Part shown: one piece after another, positions 1 through 6,968 of the stretch
Numbering within the stretch: the stretch's first letter is position 1
Layout of the letters: every line of letters starts with the position of its first letter
From: CAZFQG01 sp964520785
GTDB lineage: Bacteria > Planctomycetota > Planctomycetia > Pirellulales > Thermoguttaceae
Assembly: GCA_964520785.1 (NCBI GenBank)
Contig: CAZFQG010000021.1
Coordinates: 1 to 46,008, forward strand
Direction of reading: 5' to 3'
DNA length: 46,008 nt
Notes under the pieces: generated by a model
Database searches by the model: none
The model's input: the letters and a program-made list of their open reading frames with translations, nothing else
Told to the model about the DNA's origin: nothing
Translations under genes and position numbers: made by a program

Positions 1-1190
1 TTCACGCATTCGACGAAGTTCTCGACGTGGTCGCGGCTGGGTTCGGCGCGCCAGGCGTCCTGGGGCAATGGATCCTCCTTCAGCGCCTCGGCCGCCGCGC
101 CGTACACACCGCCCCGATTGACGAATAGACGCCCCTGCTCACCGACAAACATGATACCGTTGCGGTCGAACGTTGGAATCTCGTCCGGAGTATCCTTCCC
201 GAAGAGCCACCGGGACTCCTCGTCCGACATCGGGACGCACGGCTCGGTGCCGTACGTCCGCTTGTCGTTCACCGCCGAAAAATAGAGTAGTTCCAGACCG
301 CCCGGGTACTCCATCCGGGAGAAGAACCGGTCGGGCGTGTCGAAGCAACCGTCGGCGCCCTGATTCGGGAAAAGGCCCCTCGCGTCGATTCGCGTGGGCC
401 CCGTGTTCTCGCGGTCCATGCCCCAATGGGCGATGTCGACGTGGTGGTTTCCCCAATCGGTGACGATGCCGCCGGCGTAGATGTAGAACCACCGGAACGT
501 CTGGTGCGTCCGCTGGGGACAGTAGTCTCGCAGTGGTGCCTGGCCCTGATACGCATCCCAATCCAGGTGGTCCGGTACCGGCTGCGATGCAAATGGCCCC
601 CCTTTGGTGCTGTACCACGGCAGGGCCACCCAGACCTGGCGGAGCTTTCCGACGCGGCCGTTGCGGACCAGTTCCACGGCCGTTCGGAAGGGGGCCTCGC
701 TCCGCTGTTGGGTCCCGACCTGGACGATCCGTCCCGTCTCCTCGACGACCTGACGCAGTAGCTTTCCCTCGTCGATCGTCAGCGTCAGCGGTTTCTCCGC
801 GTAGACGTCCTTGCCGGCGCGGCAGGCGTCGATATTGATCGTCGTGTGCCAGTGGTCCGGAGTGCCGTTGATGACGACGTCGACGTCCGTCCGGTCGAGC
901 ACCTTTCGGTAATCCCGTTCGATCGCTGCCTTTTCCCCGAAGCGCTGCCGGGCCGCCTCCACCCGTTTCGAATCCACGTCGCACACGGCGCCGATGTCAC
1001 AGAACCGGGCCGCCGACGCCGCGACAACCGTCCCGCGTCCCCCGCAGCCGACGAGCGCGGCGACGGGACGGTCATTCTTAGACGTATTCTCGAAAGCCAA
1101 ACAGGGGATGCCTCGCAACGAGGCAAACGTCGCCTGGGACGCGAGAGCGGTTTGGAGGAAGTTTCGACGATTGAGAGAAAGGTGGGCCAT
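1..1190 (-). CDS. Gfo/Idh/MocA family oxidoreductase, Tat-exported, 3' end missing
   Basis: This is a predicted NAD(P)-dependent sugar or inositol-type oxidoreductase, probably exported. The ATG at 1190 gives an N-terminus with a Tat-like signal (NRRNFLQTA), as in many planctomycete members of the family. A Rossmann fold follows, with AALVGCGGRGTVV near residues 47-59, then VINGTPDHWH and the family motif YAEKPLTLTID with an intact EKP. Later stretches such as GGIVTDWGNHHVDIAHWGMD match the C-terminal substrate half. The gene runs off the left edge after about 396 codons, so its C-terminus and operon partners downstream are not visible. A 21-bp inverted repeat lies 37 bp upstream of the start. 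The substrate cannot be inferred. Confidence 0.93.
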   Translation of the reverse strand, partial: MAHLSLNRRNFLQTALASQATFASLRGIPCLAFENTSKNDRPVAALVGCGGRGTVVAASAARFCDIGAVCDVDSKRVEAARQRFGEKAAIERDYRKVLDRTDVDVVINGTPDHWHTTINIDACRAGKDVYAEKPLTLTIDEGKLLRQVVEETGRIVQVGTQQRSEAPFRTAVELVRNGRVGKLRQVWVALPWYSTKGGPFASQPVPDHLDWDAYQGQAPLRDYCPQRTHQTFRWFYIYAGGIVTDWGNHHVDIAHWGMDRENTGPTRIDARGLFPNQGADGCFDTPDRFFSRMEYPGGLELLYFSAVNDKRTYGTEPCVPMSDEESRWLFGKDTPDEIPTFDRNGIMFVGEQGRLFVNRGGVYGAAAEALKEDPLPQDAWRAEPSRDHVENFVECV

Positions 1191-1226
1191 GGCTGAAGAT
1201 TAGCGCGATTGTATAGTTTTGGGAGA

Positions 1227-1247
1227 GCGGCCGAACGGTTCGGCCGC
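1227..1247. promoter_or_regulatory. 21-bp inverted repeat upstream of the oxidoreductase
   Basis: Two perfect 10-base arms, GCGGCCGAAC and GTTCGGCCGC, flank a single central base. The site lies 37 bp upstream of the minus-strand oxidoreductase start and about 280 bp upstream of rtcB. Its size and position suit a homodimeric repressor operator. A minus-strand TACAAT hexamer (1213-1208) would place the palindrome over the -35 area. There is no T-tract, so a terminator is less likely. Confidence 0.5.
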
Positions 1248-1370
1248 ACGAGGGTCTTGACGAATATCCGAAAGCGTTCTTTCGGCCCGGAGCATTCCGG
1301 GAATGAATTCATCCTAACGCCGCGGCGTCACCGGGACAAGTCTGGGAACTTGGTGTTTCAATGGTTGTGC

Positions 1371-1399
1371 TTGCCGCTTGCGGTCAAGCCGATTAGAAT
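1371..1399 (+). promoter_or_regulatory. Possible sigma70-type promoter for rtcB
   Basis: TTGCCG (1371-1376) and TAGAAT (1394-1399) are separated by 17 bp. This would start transcription near 1406 and leave a leader of about 124 nt before the rtcB GTG. The rest of the 339-bp gap (1191-1529) shows only the inverted repeat at 1227-1247 and the GGAGG ribosome-binding site. Confidence 0.4.
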
Positions 1400-1529
1400 T
1401 TCCCCGGCGGTGAGGTTGTGCCTCGGTTTCGCCGGAGCGACCCGGAGCCAATCGCCGGATTCGCCAGGCCCGTTCTTTGGTGAACCGGGAGTTTTTCCGT
1501 GCTCATAGTTCCTTTGGAGGAAGTTAGTC

Positions 1530-2993
1530 GTGTCCGAACAGGGTTACCGGGGACCGCTTGAGCAGATTGGCGAGTGCATCTGGCGCATTCCGAAGGGCTA
1601 CAAATCCGGAATGTGCGTCGAGGGTCGCATTTTCGCTGATCGCGCGCTGATCGAACAGGCGAAAGGCGACATGGCGCCGGAACAGGTCGCCAACGTGGCT
1701 TGTCTACCGGGAATTCAGGCCGCTTCGATGGCGATGCCGGACATTCATTGGGGATACGGTTTTCCGATCGGCGGCGTCGCCGCCACGGCCGTCGACGAGG
1801 GGGGGGTAATCTCGCCCGGAGGCGTCGGATACGACATCAACTGCGGGGTCCGGCTCGTGCGAACCGATTTGACCCGGAAAGACGTGGCGCCGGTATTGGA
1901 ACGACTGGTGGAGGCACTGTTCCGTCGGGTGCCGGCCGGTGTTGGAGAGGGGGGGGAGTTCCGCTTCGGTCCCGACGATCTGAGACGAATCATGTCCGAG
2001 GGGGTCGAATTCCTGGAGAAGAAGGGACTGGCGACCGCCGGGGACGTCGAGAATACGGAGTCGGGCGGCAGGCTCTTTGGCGCACGGCCCGATTTCGTTT
2101 CCGACCGCGCGCTGGCGCGTGGAAAGGATCAATGCGGCACGCTCGGCTCCGGCAATCACTTTCTCGAAGTCCAAGTAGTGACGGAGGTATTCGATGCGGC
2201 GGCCGCCCGGGCGGCCGGTATCGAAAAGGACTCGATTTGCGTGATGATTCATTCCGGTTCGCGCGGCTTGGGGTATCAAGTCTGTGACGATGCGATTCGG
2301 ATGTTACGCAACGCGCCCTCGAAATACGGGTTCTCTCTGCCTGACAGACAATTGGCGTGCGCCCCCGTGGAGAGCGCCGAAGGGGAGCGCTACCTCGGAA
2401 CGATGCGGGCCGCGGCGAATTACGCCTGGGCCAATCGGCAATTGTTGATGTGGCAGACCCGCGAGGTCTTCGCGGAGGTCTTCGGTCGCGGTTGGGAGTC
2501 TTTGCGGATGAATCTCGTATACGACGTCGCGCACAACATAGCGAAGATCGAGGAGCACCTGATCGGGGGGCGCCGGAAGCGTGTCTGCGTCCATCGCAAG
2601 GGGGCGACGCGTTCCTTTCCCCCGGACCACCCTGAAGTCCCCCCTCGCTACCGTGCCGTCGGACAACCGGTTATTATACCGGGAGATATGGGACGGTCGA
2701 GCTGGGTTCTCGTCGGGCAGGAGGCGAGCATGGGGCTCTCCTTCGGATCGTGCTGCCACGGCGCCGGTCGCGTGCTGAGCCGAAAGGCGGCTATCGCCCA
2801 CGCCAAGGGGCGTCGCATTGACCGCGAGTTGGCCGAGCAGGGAATCCTGGTCCGGTGTCGCAGCCGTAGCGGGCTGGCGGAGGAGCAGCCGGCGGCCTAT
2901 AAGGATTCCAGCCAGGTCGTCAACGTGGTTGACCGGGTTGGGCTGGCGAAAAAAGTTGCCCGCTTGCGGCCCCTGTGCGTCATCAAGGGATAG
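1530..2993 (+). CDS. rtcB: RtcB family RNA ligase
   Basis: RtcB joins RNA 2',3'-cyclic phosphate or 3'-phosphate ends to 5'-OH ends in a GTP- and Mn2+-dependent reaction, for RNA repair or tRNA splicing. The 487-residue length is normal. Family signatures in order are SPGGVGYDINCGVRL (metal ligands Asp102 and Cys105), KDQCGTLGSGNHFLEVQ, MIHSGSRGLGYQ, YDVAHNIAKIE, HRKGATRSFP and SFGSCCHGAGRVLSR. By analogy with characterised RtcB proteins, His410 in the last motif is the residue that becomes guanylylated. The GTG start is chosen because GGAGG lies about 10 bp upstream. No archease gene is adjacent. The last 11 bp overlap the convergent downstream gene. Confidence 0.97.
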   Translation: MSEQGYRGPLEQIGECIWRIPKGYKSGMCVEGRIFADRALIEQAKGDMAPEQVANVACLPGIQAASMAMPDIHWGYGFPIGGVAATAVDEGGVISPGGVGYDINCGVRLVRTDLTRKDVAPVLERLVEALFRRVPAGVGEGGEFRFGPDDLRRIMSEGVEFLEKKGLATAGDVENTESGGRLFGARPDFVSDRALARGKDQCGTLGSGNHFLEVQVVTEVFDAAAARAAGIEKDSICVMIHSGSRGLGYQVCDDAIRMLRNAPSKYGFSLPDRQLACAPVESAEGERYLGTMRAAANYAWANRQLLMWQTREVFAEVFGRGWESLRMNLVYDVAHNIAKIEEHLIGGRRKRVCVHRKGATRSFPPDHPEVPPRYRAVGQPVIIPGDMGRSSWVLVGQEASMGLSFGSCCHGAGRVLSRKAAIAHAKGRRIDRELAEQGILVRCRSRSGLAEEQPAAYKDSSQVVNVVDRVGLAKKVARLRPLCVIKG

Positions 2994-4302
2994 GGCCGCG
3001 ATCCGGCAGCGGGAAAATGCCGGGGAGATGCGAGCCGCTCGGGTTCCATTCGTTCTTCAGAAGCGAGTACGTTTCCGCGTCGACGAATTCCCCTCTCAGT
3101 TTGATCGCTCCGCGCTGTACCCCCTCGAACCGGAACCCCAATCGCTTGGCGACGTTCGCGCTTCGCCGGTTGCCGAGAGCGCAGCGGATGACGACGCGGT
3201 TGATACCGCGTTCTTCGAAAAGATACCCGACGAGAGTCGCGCAGCATCGCGTCATAAGACCTTGACCTTCGAATGCCTTCGCGAGGGAATACCCGATTTC
3301 CGTCGATTGGTTCAATTGATCCGTGCGCGTCGTCCCGATGGAGCCGGCGAATTCTCCGCGCACCATAATCCGCCCGAGGAACTCTCTGCGCGGCGAGGGG
3401 ATCTCCGAGATCCGGCGGATGAAGGCCTCTTCATCATGAGGCGTCCGTACGCGATCGGGAAACGAAACCCACCGGGCCAAATGCTCCCGGTTGGCGTCGA
3501 GCCATTCGAACGCCGTTTGCGACCACGCGGGAGTCAACTCGTGAATCTCGACCTCGTCCCCTACTCGGAGACATCGGGAGCAGTCGTCCAACGTCCGTGG
3601 GTCGTACTCGCGGAGGCAGAGAAACGCCCCGATAAACGGGGTTTCCGTCCAGGCTCGCTCGATCCGAAATCCAGAGCGTTCCAGAAGTTCGCGGATAAGC
3701 CAGACGGGCGAACTGTATTCGCCGGAAAGGTGCCCAATCGCGTTTTCGCGGGTATCCGGCGGCAGCGACTCGATCCATCGCTCGCAACGGGCCGGGTATT
3801 CCGAAACCGGGAACGAAAAGACGACGTCGTTGAGGAATAGCTTGCCGCCGGGCTCGAGCATCGCGGCCATGCGGCGGAAGGCCGCCCATTTCCAGAAATC
3901 GGGGAGGTGATGCAGCGCGAACTGAGTCACGACGGCCTCCACCGGCGGGTCTCCCTCATGGCAGGACAGGAATCCACCGCGCCGGAACAGTACGTTATCG
4001 AGCCGCGATCCTCGAGCCTTCTCGCGCGCGCAATCGAGCATCGCGCTGGAAACGTCGTACGCGAGGACCCGCCGATACCGGCGGGCGGCGGCAAGGGCGA
4101 AGGTCCCGGTTCCACAGCCGATTTCGCAGACGACCGCTTCCCCGGGCAGGTCGAGCGCGGCGAAGATGCGTTCGTTCTCCGCGGCGAAATCGCGAAACCG
4201 CCCCATCCGCTCGTCGTACGCGCGGACTTCGGCCTGATCGGCGAAATCCGTCCCCACGTGTTGGAACTCGTTCCAAGTGATTCGTGTCTTAGGCGTTGTC
4301 AT
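2983..4302 (-). CDS. Fusion of SAM-dependent methyltransferase and RimL-type GNAT acetyltransferase
   Basis: One uninterrupted 439-residue frame carries two enzyme domains. Residues 1 to about 235 form a class I SAM-dependent methyltransferase: motif I is CEIGCGTG near residue 60, followed by VLAYDVSSAMLD and VVTQFALHHLPD. Residues about 245-420 form a GNAT acetyltransferase of the RimJ/RimL kind: VEIHELTPAW at its start, EIGYSLAKAFEGQGLMT as the acetyl-CoA loop region, and NRRSANVAKRLGFRFEG. A short Cys-containing linker joins them. RimL-like enzymes acetylate N-terminal or small-molecule amines. Whether both domains act on one substrate is unknown. The gene converges on rtcB with an 11-bp overlap and leaves no room for a terminator. 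Confidence 0.9.
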   Translation of the reverse strand: MTTPKTRITWNEFQHVGTDFADQAEVRAYDERMGRFRDFAAENERIFAALDLPGEAVVCEIGCGTGTFALAAARRYRRVLAYDVSSAMLDCAREKARGSRLDNVLFRRGGFLSCHEGDPPVEAVVTQFALHHLPDFWKWAAFRRMAAMLEPGGKLFLNDVVFSFPVSEYPARCERWIESLPPDTRENAIGHLSGEYSSPVWLIRELLERSGFRIERAWTETPFIGAFLCLREYDPRTLDDCSRCLRVGDEVEIHELTPAWSQTAFEWLDANREHLARWVSFPDRVRTPHDEEAFIRRISEIPSPRREFLGRIMVRGEFAGSIGTTRTDQLNQSTEIGYSLAKAFEGQGLMTRCCATLVGYLFEERGINRVVIRCALGNRRSANVAKRLGFRFEGVQRGAIKLRGEFVDAETYSLLKNEWNPSGSHLPGIFPLPDRGPIP

Positions 4303-4450
4303 TTTTCCTGTCCGTCAACGAAACACAAGACCGGCGACGGCCGAAAACGATCGCGGCATCGGAATTCCTCCCGAAAAAACCGCCGGAATATCGCCTGGAC
4401 ACGAATTGCCCGGGTTGCGTTCACTTCGCGGGATGCACCTCCGGGCCGGT

Positions 4451-5449
4451 TCAGACCGAACCGGCGCTCCAAGCCGCGTCCAGCCGCCGCATCCCTTCTT
4501 CCGTCGACACCCGAGGGTGATATCCGAAGTCGCGCTGAGCGCGAGAGATATCGAACCAGTGTGGTTTCGCCAATTGGTACGCCAGAAACCGGGTCATCGG
4601 AGGGTCCTTTTTCAAACGCAGCGCCCAATAGGCGAACTCGCACAATGCGCCCAAACGAGTCGCCGCCGGAAGGGAAATCGCTTTTTTGACCGGCGGAAGA
4701 CCGGCGAGCCCCAGAATCCGATTGATCCAGTCCCAGCAGTTCACCGACTCTCCCTGGCTGATGAAATAGGCGCTACCGGCGACGGGGGATCCCTCGAACA
4801 GTTTATCCGCCGCCAGAAGATGCGCTTCCGCCGCGTTCTCGACATAGACCGTGTCAATCAGATTCGCGCCGTCGCCGATTCGCCGCAGCCGGCCGCTTCT
4901 GGCCCTTTCCAGGATGCGGGGGATCAGATGGGGGTCTCGCGGCCCCCATACAAGATGTGGTCGCAGTGCGCAGGTGACCAGCCCGTCCTTACCGCTGGCC
5001 GCGAGAACGTCGGCCTCCGCCAGGGCCTTGGAGCGGGGATAATTCGCCAGCCAACTGGTCGGGTAAGGGGCGGACTCATTCACTCCTTCTTGGGATTCAC
5101 CGTTAAAGGTCACGCTTGGGCTGCTCGTGAAAACGAGCTTGGGGACGCCGTGCCGGCGGCATGCGGCGAGGATATTGCGCGTTCCCTGGGTGTTTATGCC
5201 ATAGAACAGGGACCAAGGCCCCCAAATTCCCGGCAAGGCGGCCACGTGGAATACCACCTCCACCCCCTTGCAGACTTCGGAGACCGCGTCGGGGTCTCGA
5301 ATGTCTCCACGGATACACTCCACCCCCATGTCCTCCAGGAATGGATACCGGCCTCGCGCAAACGCGCGAATAGAAACGCCGCGTTCCAAAAGTCGCTCTA
5401 CAATGTATCGGCCGAGGAATCCCCCGGCTCCGGTCACAAGTGCTTTCAT
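4451..5449 (-). CDS. NAD-dependent epimerase/dehydratase (extended SDR, 3-beta-HSD/OleD-like)
   Basis: This is a 332-residue extended short-chain dehydrogenase. The N-terminal TGAGGFLG at residues 6-13 is the dinucleotide-binding loop. VVFHVAALPGIWG and VFTSSPSV follow, and the catalytic Tyr-Lys pair is in NYPRSK. The overall pattern (HLVWGPRDPHLIPRILERA, GDGANLIDTVYVENAAEA) fits the 3-beta-hydroxysteroid dehydrogenase-like branch that includes OleD of olefin biosynthesis. No OleA, OleB or OleC neighbour is visible, so the substrate is open. The start is set at the Met immediately before KALVTGAGG. Upstream in-frame sequence shows no conserved features. The gene is followed after about 150 bp by the methyltransferase-GNAT gene on the same strand. 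Confidence 0.92.
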   Translation of the reverse strand: MKALVTGAGGFLGRYIVERLLERGVSIRAFARGRYPFLEDMGVECIRGDIRDPDAVSEVCKGVEVVFHVAALPGIWGPWSLFYGINTQGTRNILAACRRHGVPKLVFTSSPSVTFNGESQEGVNESAPYPTSWLANYPRSKALAEADVLAASGKDGLVTCALRPHLVWGPRDPHLIPRILERARSGRLRRIGDGANLIDTVYVENAAEAHLLAADKLFEGSPVAGSAYFISQGESVNCWDWINRILGLAGLPPVKKAISLPAATRLGALCEFAYWALRLKKDPPMTRFLAYQLAKPHWFDISRAQRDFGYHPRVSTEEGMRRLDAAWSAGSV

Positions 5450-5641
5450 CCGTCGGTCCGTTTCGCCGAAAAGAGAACGCCCCGCGACTCGGTGGTTCTC
5501 GTTCCGCGGGCCGGCGAGCCTCTCGCGGGTGGTCCCTCCGCCGAGATTTCGGAAGTGCTTTATGGTTTGGGAGCCAAATATAGCAGATGATTCCGCCTTG
5601 CGTAAAGAAGCCCTTTTCGTCAAAACAAAACAGACTTTTTA
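5450..5641. other. Leader region of the epimerase gene
   Basis: This stretch separates the epimerase start from the small hypothetical reading frame at 5642-5890. It is relatively AT-rich around 5570-5650 and may hold the minus-strand epimerase promoter, but I see no hexamer pair that I would call. Confidence 0.3.
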
Positions 5642-5890
5642 TCAGAGTTCCATCGGATCTAGGCACATGGGCAATGCAATAGACCAATGCCTCTCAATCA
5701 AAGGGGTCGAATCAAGTCCTTCATTTCGCCCATTTTCAAAAACACCCCTTCTGGTGCCGTCGATGGAATCGTGTAGCGGGAGGTCAAGCCTTTCGGCGTT
5801 CTGCTCGATGACCGGAGACAGGTCTGGGGCAGCGATGCGGGCCACTCGTTTTTCGGAGAACGCTGCGCGCGTGACAGAGTCGGAGGACAT
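5642..5890 (-). CDS. Small hypothetical protein or gene remnant (82 aa)
   Basis: An 82-residue reading frame begins 12 bp downstream of the GGDEF gene stop on the same strand. I recognise no domain. Its first roughly 45 codons end mostly in G or C like the neighbouring genes, while the last 35 drift to A/T-ending codons. This is what a coding remnant running into non-coding DNA would look like. There is no clear ribosome-binding site. It could be the last gene of the SPFH/ATPase operon, translated by coupling, or a decayed fragment. Confidence 0.3.
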   Translation of the reverse strand: MSSDSVTRAAFSEKRVARIAAPDLSPVIEQNAERLDLPLHDSIDGTRRGVFENGRNEGLDSTPLIERHWSIALPMCLDPMEL

Positions 5891-5902
5891 CGCCAGGGGG
5901 GG

Positions 5903-6940
5903 CTATTCACCCGCCGTGACTTCCTTGAGCCGGGCGCGGATTTCGGCGAAGCAGGAGTCCAGCCCACCTTCCGACTCGTTCGAAACGGAGGGGTCGTTCT
6001 CGGGATGTCGGATCGGGACGCACGCGTCACCGTCGTGCAGGTATCCTTGGCCGCGTCCCGCTTCCTTGGCCGCGACAAGGGCCTCGTCGCAGCGCGCGAT
6101 CAGCGAGGCGGCTTTCCGTCTCCCGGCGTACTCCGCCACGCCGAAACTATACTCCGGGCGCAATATGCCGCCTGGAACCGCGATGGTGGATTGCGCAGCG
6201 AGGATTCGTGCCGCGTCGAGTTTATCGGCGGCGGAGTGTGAATCACAATTCAGGAAAAGGACGCCGATTTCGTCGTCCCCCATTCTCGCGACGACGGCGT
6301 TTCGCCCGACGGTCTGCTTGACGGCATCGACCGCGGCGCGCAGGAGACGATCGCCGGCGGCCGTACCGTATTGGGCGTTCGCCCGGCCCAGGAGGTCCAT
6401 ATCCAGAATCGCCATGCTGAATTGCGTCTTGCGGTTCCGATAATCGTCGATGCGTTCCGCCAAGGAAGCCTCGAAAAACGCGCGGGTCGGTAGGCCGAGT
6501 AGCGGATCCGCCTCGTACTCGCCCAGACGCTGATCCACTTCGGACGCCCTTTCGCGGAGTTCGGTCTCCACGTCGGCGATCCGTTCGGCCAGCCGCACGG
6601 TAAGGTTGTGCAATTCCGCGAGCACGGAACCGGTCGCCTTCTTGAATTTCGCGGTTCCGGCGTGTTCCTCCGCGATAGCGTTGAATTCTTTCGTTATCTG
6701 CTCCACGCGAATCCGTTGTCGTCCGACGTCGTTGGAGAGGTTCGACATCATGTTGTAGAGCTTATGCGTCAGCTCGCTGACCCCCTCCAACTCGCGTCTC
6801 GCGTCGTGTCGCGTCAGCCGGCCGGAAACCGGTTTCGATGAGCCGGGTATCGGAAGCAGCCGGCCGATAGCGACCCCTACGGCGATTTGAACGACACCCA
6901 CGCCGACCGCGAACAACAAGACGTACCATGGAATGTTCAT
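5903..6940 (-). CDS. Membrane-anchored protein with degenerate GGDEF domain
   Basis: This 345-residue protein has one N-terminal transmembrane helix (residues about 5-28). A helical, probably coiled-coil region follows (about 50-140), then a GGDEF domain (about 143-300). GGDEF domains normally make cyclic di-GMP. Here the signature reads GDDEI (residues 221-225) and the upstream metal/base motif reads DMDLLGRANAQYG, so the second signature Gly and the usual Phe/Lys context are changed. Diguanylate cyclase activity may be lost or altered, and a signalling or scaffolding role is possible. The AAGGAGG site and the 28-bp gap to the P-type ATPase upstream suggest it belongs to the same operon. No EAL or other output domain is present. 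Confidence 0.9.
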   Translation of the reverse strand: MNIPWYVLLFAVGVGVVQIAVGVAIGRLLPIPGSSKPVSGRLTRHDARRELEGVSELTHKLYNMMSNLSNDVGRQRIRVEQITKEFNAIAEEHAGTAKFKKATGSVLAELHNLTVRLAERIADVETELRERASEVDQRLGEYEADPLLGLPTRAFFEASLAERIDDYRNRKTQFSMAILDMDLLGRANAQYGTAAGDRLLRAAVDAVKQTVGRNAVVARMGDDEIGVLFLNCDSHSAADKLDAARILAAQSTIAVPGGILRPEYSFGVAEYAGRRKAASLIARCDEALVAAKEAGRGQGYLHDGDACVPIRHPENDPSVSNESEGGLDSCFAEIRARLKEVTAGE

Positions 6941-6968
6941 CGAGAGCCTCCTTGAAAACGCGAAGACG

